A stretch of 64,000 nucleotides of DNA from positions 124,001 to 188,000 of the forward strand of contig JAPEUQ010000019.1 in NCBI GenBank assembly GCA_027946365.1, given 5' to 3'. Shown in pieces: positions 1 through 10,569 of this stretch. A program made the translations under genes and the position numbers. The notes under the pieces were generated by a model. That model was not told the DNA's origin and searched no databases. It saw only the letters and a program-made list of their open reading frames with translations. Within the stretch, counting starts at the first letter, position 1, and every line of letters begins with the position of its first letter. The stretch comes from Kalmusia sp. IMI 367209 (Eukaryota > Ascomycota > Dothideomycetes > Pleosporales > Didymosphaeriaceae).

Positions 1-122
1 CGCACAAAATATACATTTTTGCTAGTGACGTGACTTTTCGCTATGCCAACAAAAAGGCATGTTCTGCGATATGAGCATAGCCAAGAAATAATCATCTTCA
101 CCGTTAGCGAAAAATAAGATGT

Positions 123-500
123 CTATAGTTCCTCCCATCGTAGCGGCATATTTACAGAGAGATTGGTTGAGAACATGATCAAATCATCTTGTTCGCTACT
201 GACCATAGCTGTTTCCAAAATATGTATAATTGCTACCTCACCGCTTTTCCTTGCGCGATCCAATGCCATCATCTCCGTCTTATCCTTCCCTGGAGCATCT
301 CATGAAATAAGTACTCTTGTAAAGATTGTTGAGTCTACACAGGCCGCCGCAACATGTACCGCGGACTGCCTCTCCGAATCGAAGATATCCACATCAGCAC
401 CACTTTGTATAAGCAGACGTACAAGTGGCTCGTCGCGGTGTTGAAAGCGTAGATGAACCAAGTCTCGTTGGGCTGTAGCTTGATTGAAGTGAGAGGGTAG
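123..500 (-). pseudogene. Ankyrin-repeat gene relic
   Basis: On the minus strand one frame stays open from 500 to 123 except for a single TGA at 302-300. It reads like ankyrin repeats: one helix pair contains LLIQSGADVDIFDSERQSAV followed by HVAA, and after the stop the same frame goes on with MMALDRARKSGEVAIIHIL, which is again the ankyrin 'ALDxAxxxGxxxIIxxL' pattern. No ATG start or upstream exon could be joined, and other frames at 500-600 do not clearly continue it. The ankyrin pattern is seen directly; that this is a decayed 3' end of a larger ankyrin (NACHT-ankyrin type) gene is inference. A CGA to TGA change would explain the stop. Confidence 0.55.
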
Positions 501-503
501 TCA

Positions 504-855
504 AAGTTGGCACCTGCTTCTCCGTGGCCATACCGGTGATTATCATGAAAGAAGTACTTATTGCAATTGCAAAAATACCAGCTAAAGCAGGCTACCAAGC
601 TACATATTCACACAAGCTATCTCCAGAGTAGATGGACTGAGTCAAAATATAGAAAAGATAGCTTCAAGGGAACGGGGATAATGGAGCTTCCACAATACAC
701 TGAGAGATAATAACCTCACTGTAGGCAAGTGAAAGCATCGAAGGATCGGTCATAAGCTCTTTATTTATTTACAAGGATGATTTGTAGCGATGCAAACGTT
801 GCCGCAATTTCAAAAATGGTCAGTTCTCCGAAAGGTGTTGACCATGATACTATCT
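504..855. other. Gap without a gene
   Basis: Between the ankyrin relic and the end of the DJ-1/PfpI gene. It is AT-rich and holds no convincing coding frame or RNA gene. It probably contains the 3' UTR of the minus-strand DJ-1/PfpI gene. Confidence 0.4.
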
Positions 856-1635
856 TTATGATAAAACATCGGGATTAATATACGTGCCATTTGGATACAC
901 GGCAAAGGGATCATCCTGAGGGTTCGGGTTCGCAACGTACTCCATAGCAGTAGTAACATTTTTGATGACAGCCTCGCCCCAAGTGCATTTAACGAAAGCA
1001 ACCATGGCATCAATACCCGCTGCGACACCTGAAGCCGTCCAGATCTTGCCGTCAACCACCCATCTCGCATCGCCAATCCAGTTCGTATTGGGACCTGCTG
1101 CAGTGACAGATTTCCAAGCCTGCTTGTTCGTTGTCGCATTTTTCCCATCTAGTATTCCTGCCTTTGCCGCTAGCATAGCGCCGGTGCAGACAGTCATGAA
1201 GTATTTGACTTTGGGAAATCTATCGCGGAGGAACTCGATGGTGGTGTTGAGGGCTGGATTTCTCGCTCCAGCACCGCCTGGTACAAGCAAGACGTCCAAT
1301 TCCGACGCCGTATCGTATGTATGGGTCGGAACAATCTGAGTCCAGGTGCTGGAATTGAGCGCGTTCATGAACGGGAGGAGTGGCTCGCTCGTTACCGGAT
1401 CAAGTGTTTCTGCGATGAGTGCCCGCTCGATACGGTACATGCGTCCTAGTTGCATAAGAACCTCGTCCGGTCCCAGAACATCTAGGATGTCGACCCCGCG
1501 AAACAGAAGCAGACCAAATTTGCGAGGGACATCGGTGGCATCCTGGGATGGCACATCTGTGCGACACAAATCATTGCTACCACCAGTGGCCCCAGCAAGA
1601 TGAAGAAGAGTTGTGAAGGCAAGTGGAAACCGCAT
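856..1635 (-). CDS. Secreted DJ-1/PfpI family protein
   Basis: Intact 259-aa single-exon gene. The first ~19 residues (MRFPLAFTTLLHLAGATGG) look like a signal peptide. The rest is a DJ-1/PfpI (class I glutamine amidotransferase-like) domain: FGLLLFRGVDILDVLGPDEV is the first strand and helix, LLVPGGAGARNP follows, and the nucleophile elbow is FMTVCTGAMLAAKAG with the reactive Cys near residue 150. A second signature, WIGDARWVVDGKIWTASGV, is typical of the isonitrile-hydratase-like branch. Several NxS/T sequons (NSST, NTT, NAT, NVT, NGT) agree with passage through the secretory pathway. The enzymatic reaction cannot be read from sequence: an isonitrile hydratase, a protease-like or a purely structural member are all possible. 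The downstream neighbour is a decayed ankyrin gene and no operon-like link is visible. Confidence 0.88.
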   Translation of the reverse strand: MRFPLAFTTLLHLAGATGGSNDLCRTDVPSQDATDVPRKFGLLLFRGVDILDVLGPDEVLMQLGRMYRIERALIAETLDPVTSEPLLPFMNALNSSTWTQIVPTHTYDTASELDVLLVPGGAGARNPALNTTIEFLRDRFPKVKYFMTVCTGAMLAAKAGILDGKNATTNKQAWKSVTAAGPNTNWIGDARWVVDGKIWTASGVAAGIDAMVAFVKCTWGEAVIKNVTTAMEYVANPNPQDDPFAVYPNGTYINPDVLS

Positions 1636-2212
1636 CTTTATTTACATGTAGCGAATGAGATGCGAAAATTTGAAGAGTGTAGGAACATTGTCGCAGATGT
1701 CGATATGCTCTTTATATTAACATGCGGGGCGTAGAACCTTTCCTCTTTCCTCGTTGCAACCCGTCCTACAAATCGTAGGTTGTAACGAGAACTAAGGATG
1801 AAGAACCCCGTCGAAATTGGCACAGTTGGCGAGATACCATTGGTTGTACAACTTGCTCAGACAGTAACGCTAAGAGCAAAGAGTAGCGCTAAAGTGAGCA
1901 AGTTTGTTCCTTTCGAGGAAACGAATATATTTTCAAATATATAGTGGGCGAATCGGGGCAAGAAGGAGTTTCATGATGGGTTGTTTCGTACGAGTCGCTC
2001 TCGCTCTCGCTTCTCGCGAGTCACTTCCGAGATCACTCTCTAGAAAGTAAACATGTGTATACCGCCAACCCTTGGCCATCACTCATCTATTGGTTGAAAT
2101 CTAGCTGAAATCGATTCAGTTTCATACTATGAAACAGGCAAGCAAAATCCAAAAGCTAGCGGCTAAAATAATGAAGTAAGGCACAAACAATCATCCTACC
2201 ACGCAAAACCAC
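1636..2212. other. Gap without a gene
   Basis: Upstream region of the DJ-1/PfpI gene and downstream region of the next minus-strand gene. A simple CT/GC stretch (tcgctctcgctctcgc) lies near 1994-2010. I see no coding frame that I trust. Confidence 0.4.
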
Positions 2213-3247
2213 TCAACAGATAATCCCCACCACTCCCTCTTCAGTTACTTTGACAGCCTCCTCTACTCCTTCTACCTTCCTATACTTGGCTATCTTCTTC
2301 GGCTTTCCAGAACCCTCCCTCACTGCTCCCACAAAGACCACTGAATTTCCGATTAGCGCCTCATAGTACATAACAATACCCGCCGCCTTCCGACTCCCCG
2401 CACGTAACAACTTTGCCCCACTGCCACCCCTCCCGCGGTTTTTAATCACGATGAGGTAGGCGAAGTCCTTCTCAGCAGCCTCGGAGATGACGGCGGTATC
2501 AAGCGCACGCGAGAGATACACAGAGGGCACATCGACAGTATTATCATTGAAGAAGACAGGTGAGCGATCGCGGCGACCATGGTAGGGACGACCCGGTCTT
2601 AACATACGGCCGCGATCAGCGTACCAGCCATCCTCATCGAAGCCATCTTCCTCTGCGGTATCCACTGGTCCGTATTTATTCGCCTTGTGAAGGAACTTCT
2701 CTTCAATGCCCATCTGGAAGAGCCAGGCCCATTCTTTGACGTCCTTGTCGGTAAATGGGAAGGTGGTGAGGTAGATGCTCGATTTCCCTGGGAAGGGAAA
2801 GTCGGCGACACCATCGTAGTTGAGCTGCTCTAAGAGTTGTGTCGATGAATGCAGTATCGGTGTGATCGGAATGTTAGGGGCGCGCCAGCGTTGCGGGGAT
2901 GGTGAGAAGTTGTAGCGTCTGGGAGGGTGCACTACACGACGGACGGCGCGAGGCTGACGGGGTAGTGGGACGAAGTCATCGTAGGCGTTGAACGGGCGAG
3001 CTGGGCCACGATGAACGAATTCCGCTGTGTCGGTGTAAACGGAATCCCATGTGTCGTTGCGCTTCAGCTGGGGCGTGTCCTTTTCGTCCTCGGTGGACGA
3101 AGGTTCTTTAGTCTTCGGATTGATGGTGACTTCGACCTTAGGCTCTGCTGAGCCAGTGACGGGTTGCTGCTCGGTGCTTTCAACGGTAGGCGGCATGGTG
3201 GTTGGAGAGTGGATGATATCCCAGGGTTCTTGTTCGATGGAGGTCAT
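2213..3247 (-). CDS. Conserved-looking protein of unknown function
   Basis: A 344-aa frame without introns. The open frame runs upstream beyond 3247, with another ATG at 3418, but the extra part looks non-coding. I prefer the ATG at 3247; the ATG at 3196 has the better context (ACCACC before it) and may be the true start. The N-terminal ~80 residues are low in order (PTVESTEQQP, EPSSTEDEKD). The middle is rich in Arg and Pro (RAVRRVVHPPRRYNF). A folded part follows, with FPFPGKSSIYLTTFPFTDKD and WAWLFQMGIEEKFLHKA, then a C-terminal region with DFAYLIVIKNRGRGGSGAKL. No family motif, membrane segment or signal peptide is recognised. Composition and length make it a real gene, but no function can be given. 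Confidence 0.7.
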   Translation of the reverse strand: MTSIEQEPWDIIHSPTTMPPTVESTEQQPVTGSAEPKVEVTINPKTKEPSSTEDEKDTPQLKRNDTWDSVYTDTAEFVHRGPARPFNAYDDFVPLPRQPRAVRRVVHPPRRYNFSPSPQRWRAPNIPITPILHSSTQLLEQLNYDGVADFPFPGKSSIYLTTFPFTDKDVKEWAWLFQMGIEEKFLHKANKYGPVDTAEEDGFDEDGWYADRGRMLRPGRPYHGRRDRSPVFFNDNTVDVPSVYLSRALDTAVISEAAEKDFAYLIVIKNRGRGGSGAKLLRAGSRKAAGIVMYYEALIGNSVVFVGAVREGSGKPKKIAKYRKVEGVEEAVKVTEEGVVGIIC

Positions 3248-3641
3248 ATATACTAATACGAGAGCTGAGGAAAGACGGCTAAAGTAGAGTACGTTCGCAA
3301 TCAAACTTGAGCAAAAAGTAAACTTTATAGCTAGTAACGCGGTAGTGGTCCATGAAGGCGCCCCCGGCTTCTGCCTGGTTGAGCTGAGCGTTGGTGAGAT
3401 GTTGTAGCGAATGAGCATCGTCAGCAATGTTTCTGGGGCGCAATTCGCCTAGAGCTGCGACGGAGCTGAACGCAACATAGAATCTGCCTTGCGGCTGCCT
3501 ATCGCCGAAATTCGTCGATTAGAGCGATAAGCGTACATACTGGAGTACTAAGATCTAAAGGCTCAGTATGGGCAGTCACAACAGGGCATGATGACGCATA
3601 AAAACAATTTCCAAATTCTTGTCCTGCAATTGATTTGTCCT
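3248..3641. other. Gap without a gene
   Basis: Likely promoter and leader of the unknown minus-strand gene plus the short downstream region of the phospholipase D gene. No separate coding signal seen. Confidence 0.35.
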
Positions 3642-4790
3642 TCAAACGACGATCGTGTATCCAATGTCACATAAGCTAACATCTTCGCCCCATCGCAGCC
3701 CCTCAGCTTCCGCAGCCTTTTTGAACCGTTGCGCAGGCTCAGTGACCGGTTCATAATTTTGGCTAATACCTCCTCGTATGGTCCCGTAGTGCATGCCAAT
3801 GCTCTTCTTGCTCTTCACATCTTTATGGATAGCGATAGAGTCGTGAGGGGACGAGTGCTGACCAGATAGAAGTGTTCGAGGTTGGTAGCAGCCAATAGGC
3901 AGCAAAGCCAAATCGAAAGGTCCATAGAGATCACCGATCTCCGCGAAAGCAGGGCATGGCGGATGGGGCGCATTGTGATGCGATGGCTCTTGATCTGATG
4001 TGACGTGACAATAACCAGTATCACCCGCAAAGAAGAGTCTTTTGCCGCTCGCTGAAGCTTCTTTTATGACCCAGCTGCACCACAATGTGCCATCGAAGTT
4101 CCATGGGGTCCTACCGCTGCGGTGCTGCGCGGGGGTGCAGACCAATTCCACGCTGCTGACACCGTCCAAGTCAAGACGCACTGGATCCCACCAGTCCAGT
4201 TCAGTGACTTGTTCGGCCTTTATGCCCACACCCAGGCCGGTCAAGACTGCCTTCACGCCGAGTCCACAGAAAAATTTCAGCGCTCCATTGTGTTTAGCAT
4301 TGAGCTTTTTTAGCGTGTCCGAATCGAGATGATCGTAGTGATCATGGCTGATGCATACAGCATCGATTTCTGGGAGGTCCTCGAGCGCACAAGGCGTTGG
4401 TGTAAATCGGATTGGCCCGACCATGCCATAAGGCCCCATGCGCTCGCTCCAAACCGGATCAAGCAGTATTCGCATTCCTCTATCGGCGCCCTCAACCTTC
4501 ATTGTCTCAACTAAGAAACTCGCATGCCCAATCCATGTAGCTTTCAAGCCATCCTTGCCTACACCAAAGTCTGGCTTGCATACCTCGACGAGCCCCACGC
4601 GGTCGGTTGGAACGGGTACGAAGTTTTTCGGCGTATTGAACCGTGTTTTGAAGATTTTACCGATCGAACTACGCGTATACGAAGGCCAAGGGTTTTGGAA
4701 GGACGTGGGTGGGTATCCGACATGATGAGCTGGGGGGCTCTTGTAGTAATCGGGGCGTCGTGGAGGCAGTGCGCTTATGGTGGTAGACAT
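3642..4790 (-). CDS. NAPE-hydrolysing phospholipase D (metallo-beta-lactamase fold)
   Basis: A 382-aa protein from the ATG at 4790 (context GCCATGT). The frame stays open up to 4991, but there is no ATG in that extension, so it is not used. N-terminal PPAHHVGYPPTSFQNPWPS is the usual lead-in of fungal NAPE-PLD-like proteins. The metal-binding motif SHDHYDHLD lies near residues 148-156, TWIGHASFLVE is the first strand, and FFAGDTGYC and IGMHYGTIRGG supply the later metal ligands. Members hydrolyse N-acyl-phosphatidylethanolamine to N-acylethanolamine and phosphatidic acid; the fungal homologue in yeast (Fmp30) is mitochondrial and affects cardiolipin. Location here is unknown. It is divergent from the T2 ribonuclease gene, with an 800-bp shared intergenic region. 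The family assignment is firm; the exact substrate is inferred. Confidence 0.92.
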   Translation of the reverse strand: MSTTISALPPRRPDYYKSPPAHHVGYPPTSFQNPWPSYTRSSIGKIFKTRFNTPKNFVPVPTDRVGLVEVCKPDFGVGKDGLKATWIGHASFLVETMKVEGADRGMRILLDPVWSERMGPYGMVGPIRFTPTPCALEDLPEIDAVCISHDHYDHLDSDTLKKLNAKHNGALKFFCGLGVKAVLTGLGVGIKAEQVTELDWWDPVRLDLDGVSSVELVCTPAQHRSGRTPWNFDGTLWCSWVIKEASASGKRLFFAGDTGYCHVTSDQEPSHHNAPHPPCPAFAEIGDLYGPFDLALLPIGCYQPRTLLSGQHSSPHDSIAIHKDVKSKKSIGMHYGTIRGGISQNYEPVTEPAQRFKKAAEAEGLRWGEDVSLCDIGYTIVV

Positions 4791-5590
4791 GGCCTTGGAT
4801 GGAGAAGGGGCCTTGAGCGCAGCGCAAACTCTCGAATGAAGCACATTGCGCAAGGAAGCAATGGTGATGTATAGGACGGAGTTTAGGCGGGGAACGGACT
4901 GAAAGAAGCCACCTCGGCGAGACTGTTCGTCCGCGGTTCCGACTGTAGGGCGACCAAGGATATTTCTTTTTGTGAAGATGCGTGACGCCACGATTTTGCG
5001 ATGTCAGTCGTAAAAAGACGCAGAGCTCGTGATTTGTTTGATGACGTCTCCACAAGCTTGGATCGATGCGGAATCTCGGCACAACTGTCACGTGCACGAC
5101 CCCAAGCTCTCATTGGATGCATTTTCCCGCTCCAATTCACCCACCACTGTGCATCCAAAGTCCAGGTTATCGGAAGCCACCGGTCCCCCATGATGCTATC
5201 TACCTGCAGGAAATATACGCGTGCTAGCTATCTGTGGCTACCGCTGCTTGCCACACGAGCCCATGTCGCTCGCTGGTGCCGATAATCCATCTCTACCTCG
5301 GAGCCGTCATCGTATCTTGACTCCATTTCCGCGCTCTTATCAATCGCATATCCAATCAAAAGCGCACGAGGGAGCAGACCCTCTCCTAGCTTACGCTGCA
5401 GGTACCATCGCTGTTCGCCGCCATGGGGTTCTCCTAGGATGACCTTCCCGATTGGGAAAAGAGCTTCAGACGCCTCAACTTCATAAGTGGTAGGTCGCGG
5501 CCAAAATTCTTGGTCTTTGGGAATTTTTCTTCGTTGTCTTAGACTTGCTCTCCATTTGGGTTGTGAAAGTTTTCAAAAATAACGATCATA
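4791..5590. promoter_or_regulatory. Divergent intergenic region, phospholipase D / RNase T2
   Basis: 800 bp between two head-to-head genes. It carries a CACGTG palindrome at 5089-5094, a candidate bHLH or bZIP site. No gene is visible; the open frames here are continuations or shadows of the neighbours. Confidence 0.4.
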
Positions 5591-6617
5591 ATGCGCTCCA
5601 CCTTCGCCGCAACCGCTGTGCTCGCAAGCACCGCATCCGCGCAATTATACCCCGACCAAAGCCCATACAACCACACCTGCGAGCTTCAGAACCCTCTGCT
5701 CTCATGTCCACCGCAGGACCCATCGCTCGTAGATTCATGCTGTGTTGAGACCTTCGGTGGCCTCCTGCTCTCCACCCAGTTCTGGAGTACCTACACCGGT
5801 GGAGAAAAATCAGGGCAGCTCCTTCCCAAAGATACCTGGACGCTCCATGGTCTCTGGCCCGATTTCTGCAATGGCTCTTACACTCAGTATTGCGATCTAA
5901 CCAGGCAATACGACCCGATCCCTTCCCCCAATACCACGACTGGAACGCCCGCCGGCGTCCCCGTCCCACCCCTATAACGGCTCCAACATCGGCACCTTCC
6001 TCGAGCCATTCGGAAAATATGATCTCCTAGAGTACATGAACAACTACTGGATCGCCCAGAACCAGGATAACCCTGGCTTCTGGGGCCACGAATTTTCCAA
6101 GCACGCGACCTGCTACTCTACCTTCAACGTGGCGTGTTACGGTCCGCTGTACCGCAAGCACGAAGAAGTCGTCGACTTCTTCGAAACCGCGATCAAGTAC
6201 TACAAGCGCTTTCCGACATTTGAGTGGCTGAAGAAGGTAGACATTACGCCGTCGAACGCCACGACATATACGTATGCGGACATTCGGGATCCTCTTGTAG
6301 AGGAGCATGGTGGACTGCCATTCATCGGGTGCTCGGGGCCGAGGTACAATACTACTGAGGCAGGGAAGAACAGCACAGACAACGGGTACACAGTGCTATC
6401 TGAAGTCTGGTATTACGAATATGTAAGTGAATATCGTTGGCCTCAGGATTACGTGAGCTGATTTTTTTCGAAGGCATACGGACGACCTCAGGAGATGAAC
6501 ACAATCCCTGTCAATGCTTCTGCTTCGTATTTCACGAACTGCGCGAAGGCTAAGGGTGCGATTCATTATTATGAAAGGACGAACGGATCGACTAGGGTAC
6601 CTACCCTTCCTTTTTAG
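5591..6617 (+). CDS. Secreted ribonuclease T2, frame broken near 5971
   Basis: The product starts with a signal peptide (MRSTFAATAVLASTASAQ). CAS I is WTLHGLWPDFC (catalytic His) and CAS II is FWGHEFSKHATC (Glu/Lys/His), so both active-site blocks are present. Many Cys and NxT/S sequons fit a secreted endoribonuclease that makes 2',3'-cyclic phosphates. Coding blocks are 5591 to about 5970, then another frame from about 5972 to 6422, an intron 6423-6473 (gtaagt...aag), and a last exon 6474-6617. The first two blocks are one base out of register: the first frame hits TAA at 5975-5977 just after a CCCC run (5969-5972). A 49- or 43-nt GT-AG intron (5957 or 5963 to 6005) would restore the frame, but it would remove a stretch (YNGSNIGTFLEPF) that reads as coding. 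Hence either a one-base insertion (mutation or sequencing error) or an odd intron. Confidence 0.82.
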
Positions 6618-7566
6618 ATATGTGTGGATGGTGGATCATGCATAAGACAGTAATCTCGGATGAAAGAAAAACCGCTGAAACAACACGATTGATGACTATA
6701 ACGGCTTTTCGAGAATGAACATCTGGTCACTTTATACTTCGCAGTCAGCATATCAGATTAGCACCACTAGGGAATAAAAGCGAATGAATATATTCTACCA
6801 TTCAGTAACTTAGTCCTCAATGTACGCAAAGGCCACTTTTTAGCGCACACTGGCACTATGAATACAGTCACGGTACAACTAGCATTCGATGTCATAAGAT
6901 CTTAAAGGATGGATATTTTTGGGTTCATACACACCCTCATGCAGAATCCCATTTCACAATATGATAATACAGGATACGATGTGCAGGCTTTCATGCAGCA
7001 AGTAGATCCAGAGAGATGTCAAGAACACCCTAGCTGTGTAGTAATCTCGTAGAGGGAGCGAGCGAGGCTTACATGATGGTAGATGATCTTAAGAGTATTT
7101 TTCGGTCAGCAGACCATGTAAAGAACCACGACAACCATCACTGATTGAACGACATACACCCGAATACCAGATGTATATTGATCATGATCGTCTAAAACAT
7201 TACTGAATGAATGTGGGCGAATGCGTAGGTATTTAAAAGACCCAAAACTATCGGGGTTGGCCGAGCCTATTGAAACTTAGGAATCAACAATTATCGTTCA
7301 GCTACTAAAATATTATGCCCTGGTCGACCTCACCAAGACTCGCAAACGAGAGATTGCCTCTCTATCAAGTACAATCCGTCTATCGTTCTAAGCAGTAAGG
7401 ACAGTGTAGCACCGCCAGCTGTGTCTGCCCTCAGTCTATCCATCTTCCAATGAAATCTATCGGCTGCAAATAGAAGTCTCGAAATTTCGTCGGTGCTAGA
7501 CCGGGGACACTCTAACATATTGCCCTTGATCTATAAGGTACTGTCAGTTCTATAAGAGGCGAGCAT
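6618..7566. other. Gap without a gene
   Basis: AT-rich DNA between the convergent RNase T2 and F-box genes. The only frame of note is a 62-aa minus-strand ORF at 7330-7518 that shows no family signal. Otherwise nothing visible. Confidence 0.4.
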
Positions 7567-9025
7567 CTATGACTTCTGATACTGGATCGCGAGACCATTC
7601 GCCTTTGCCGCCTCATGCATCTGCGACAAGTCTTCTTCATAAAGATTTCCCCACATAACAACCTGGCAGTGTCCAGTCATAGACGCTACGGCAACTGCAC
7701 AAGCTTTCAGATGCCTTTGTACTTGAGAGACAAAATTCTCCGATGTCGAGCCGTCTCCGTTGCCTTGGAGTGCTTTTGATAGGGCGGTGGAGTAGGCATT
7801 TCCAGGCTCAACGTCAGGTTGATCCATCAACCAGGTTGTGTGACCAAGGTCAGGGTTCTTCTTTGCATAGTCCTCGATAACGTGGTCATCGTTAGTCACT
7901 GTAATCTTCCAGAAGTAACCCTCTATGTTGAAACCCAGGTCAAAGCGGCGAAATTTCTCTCGCTCAAAAGTTCCGCGGAATGTTGAAACGTGCCAAATAA
8001 GCTGTTCCAGCTCCGGGTCACCCACGTCATGATTCATGAAGAATTCAAGATGCTCCAATCGTGAGAAAACGGTTGGAACCAATCCAAGAGAATCCGTCGA
8101 GTAGTTCTCGGCAGACGAATGAACGAGAGATAATTTCAAATACTTAGCCTGAGAGCGCTTCTCTGTCCAGATATCCTCGTATTCCTCCTGGTGACTAAGA
8201 ACGCCTCCAAGAATTGATAGGTTCTCGATGCTGGGGTGTCCAAAAATCTGAGACCATTCCAAGATGTTGCAAGTAGGTGGAAGCCTCAATTCCAGGCTTG
8301 TCAACTTAGAAAGCAAGTTCAGCCCCCGGGAAAGTTCGTTAGTAAACCAACTCAGATCTCTTGCATGAAGGGCCAAGAAAAAGCAGGACAAGACAAGAGA
8401 TTCCACGTTCGGGGCCAAAGAGAGGATAGAAACCAGGAAATCTTCAACCGTATCGCCGACAGCTTGCTCAACTCCCAAATACGGCTGAGGGAGGGCCAGC
8501 TCCTTGTCTTCATTGTTGGGTTCCCGGATGCAGTTGAATGAAAGGCTTCTAACATAGCCACGTAGGTGAGGTTTCTCGTTGAGATTTCGATGGAGAGTCC
8601 AAAAACTGCCTGCAATCTTATTGTAATCGGAGAACCAGTAGTTGAGCGGAACTCGTTCGTATAAGCGTGATTCGGCAACGCGGTGATATCTCTTTGAGAC
8701 AAGAGAAATCGATCGCAAAGTATGCACATCTTCCCATCGTACTAGAATTCCACAGACTCTATCGATTATCTCCCTGTTGCGCACATGTAAAGTCAGCATG
8801 TGCCAATGAACAAGGAAAATAAATACACCGCAAGGAACCTGGCAGCAGCTCTTTTGTGACGCGTATCTCTTAAAATAACTTCGCATATGGAACGTCTCTG
8901 GACTTTATGACTTTGGCCCTAGGCTGTAAGTGAAGGTAGAAAACTTACTCGGAAAGCAAATCAAGGGACGGCATCCTTGCGGTGGTAGGCGGTGGCGGGT
9001 TCTTCGGGGAGGTCAACGTTGGCAT
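7567..9025 (-). CDS. F-box protein with LRR-like C-terminal part
   Basis: Two exons: 9025-8949 and 8773-7567, intron 8948-8774 (gtaagt...acag, 175 nt), giving 427 aa. The join produces an F-box at residues ~18-60: PSLDLLSEEIIDRV, then WEDVHTLRSISLVSKRYHRV and ESRLYERV, matching the usual 'LPxEII...DLxxLxxVSKxF' pattern. Without the first exon the F-box lacks its first helix. The rest has Leu-rich segments (LAPNVESLVLSCFFLAL, LSKLTSLELRLP, SIENLSILGGVL, RLEHLEFFMNHD) spaced like irregular LRRs. F-box proteins bind Skp1 in SCF ubiquitin ligases and present substrates; the substrate is unknown. Such proteins are numerous and fast evolving in fungi. The C-terminal ~90 residues (GHCQVVMWGNLYEEDL) have no known domain. 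Confidence 0.8.
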
Positions 9026-9415
9026 CGGTTGGCTTACAGCATTTAAGTATGAAGAGGAGGAGATAGAAAATATGGCTTTTCGTACAACCGAGCGGTGAGA
9101 ATAAATATTGATCTCGCGATCTGGTCACGTGGTGGAGTGACTTGTTCGATTAGGTAAGCGTAGTGAATGGTCTGGCATCTTCCGTCGATGACGTCCGACT
9201 TTCCGATCCGAAACAGTCCTTCAAGTGTTCGCAAATTACAGCATCATCAATATATTCGATGATTCGCCATGGTAATGCTAGATTCGCTATTTCGTGGCAA
9301 TCCTATCGAACCAAATTCCACTGTCTTCTAGAGATTTACTATAAAGTACTTGGCTAAAAGTATTTCAGCCTAAGACTTTGATCTCACCACGAACAGGTGC
9401 AAATGTTGCATTGTT
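9026..9415. other. Gap without a gene
   Basis: Upstream of the F-box gene and before the decayed coding stretch. Contains no coding signal that I trust. Confidence 0.35.
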
Positions 9416-10569
9416 TTGCCATCTGCATCAGGATCTGTCCTTGAGTTGGAAACGCCAGCTCAGTGCGTGTGGGGTAATGATGAATTACCGTGGAATGAAC
9501 TCGAGCTGAAGAGCAAAACCACCATTCGTCGCACCATAGAGCAGCATGCGCTGACGGCAAAACCCTTCTTCGCTGGCATTTTTGAACTCTCAAATGCTGG
9601 CATTAGCGAACTGCTTGCCGACTTGGTGTTGATGCAGAAACAAGCGCGAGGATCCGAAGCAAGTTAATAGGCTCTATGAGAGAATTGAGAGCTGCCGTCG
9701 CAAATGGTCAAAACATATAACGCATGCATTGTCCCCTATAGCATGAAAGCTAGCTATTCGTGTGGATAGGAAGCTCTCAATGAGCACCCCGTTGTCTTTC
9801 TCCGTGGTATTAACTACCAAAACAGCCAGTGGCTGTCACTCAGGAACTGTATTTGGACCCGGTCAGTTTTGCGGTACAACTGTGCCCCCAAGCCTTCGTC
9901 AGGTCCATATCGTGATTTGTTTCAGAGAGATACTAGAAGTGCCGAATGCAATCATAGACATGCTGCTCACTGAGATGCTGAAATCATCGTTGCACGCCTC
10001 TATAGAAGACGAGGAAGAACATCCGTATGAAAAAAGTACTCCTATCAGATCTTGCTCGACTGGAATTTTCTACGTCAAAGGACAGGCAGGATCTGTCCGA
10101 CATCATTTCGGACTATCACGTCTTTCTCAGCCTCGATTTTGAAAGTACAAGAAAGCTTGCGGCTTTACTTCGTGATCAAGACTGCGACTCGTTCCTATAC
10201 GAGGAAATTGAAGTAGATACAGAGGTCCACGAACCGCCTAAATACAATGATGACCTTGCGCAGGATCTCCGAGATTGTGCACATGCACTTGCGGAGTAGG
10301 CAATCTCAGTCTATGATCTGGTACTGCGTTTTATGTACTTTAATTGTGAGCACGCCGAGCGCGAGTCACCTCACGAGCTTCGACCTCTTTCTGAAAATGA
10401 CGAGGTCCGAATAAGTGTAAAAACCAGAATGAATCACAGCTTGAGAGATACTATTGTCATTAAGAATGAGGGACGTTCCTGTGTGGAAGTCAGCACTGAA
10501 AAAGACGATACTGCCAGGCTCAAACAAGTCGACAATGCGTGTACCTTGTGGTGTCGGAAAGCAAGCTAG
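9416..10569 (+). pseudogene. Decayed gene in several frames
   Basis: Several coding-like pieces lie in one direction but in different frames. 9416-9664 reads ETPAQCVWGNDELPWNELEL and goes on to ELSNAGISELLADLVLMQ. From about 9650 another frame continues with VNRLYERIESCRRKW. A third stretch covers about 9900-10060 (EILEVPNAIIDMLLTEMLKS). A last one from 10027 to 10569 is open except for a TAG at 10297-10299 (DLSDIISDYHVFLSLDFEST before the stop, VRISVKTRMNHSLRDTIVIK after it). Codon-like composition and helical Leu patterns suggest one former gene of at least 1.1 kb. The 'P..CVW' and repeated helical layout faintly recall large fungal sacsin/NOV-like proteins, but that is a guess. No start, end or clean intron set could be built. 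Confidence 0.4.

Noticed and set aside
4791..4991. N-terminal extension of the phospholipase D frame, resembling a mitochondrial presequence
   Set aside because: There is no ATG in the extension; the first ATG is at 4790 and has a good context.
5957..6005. Accepting the 49-nt gap in RNase T2 as a normal intron
   Set aside because: It would keep the frame but removes residues that read as conserved family sequence, and its branch site is poor; left open as an alternative.
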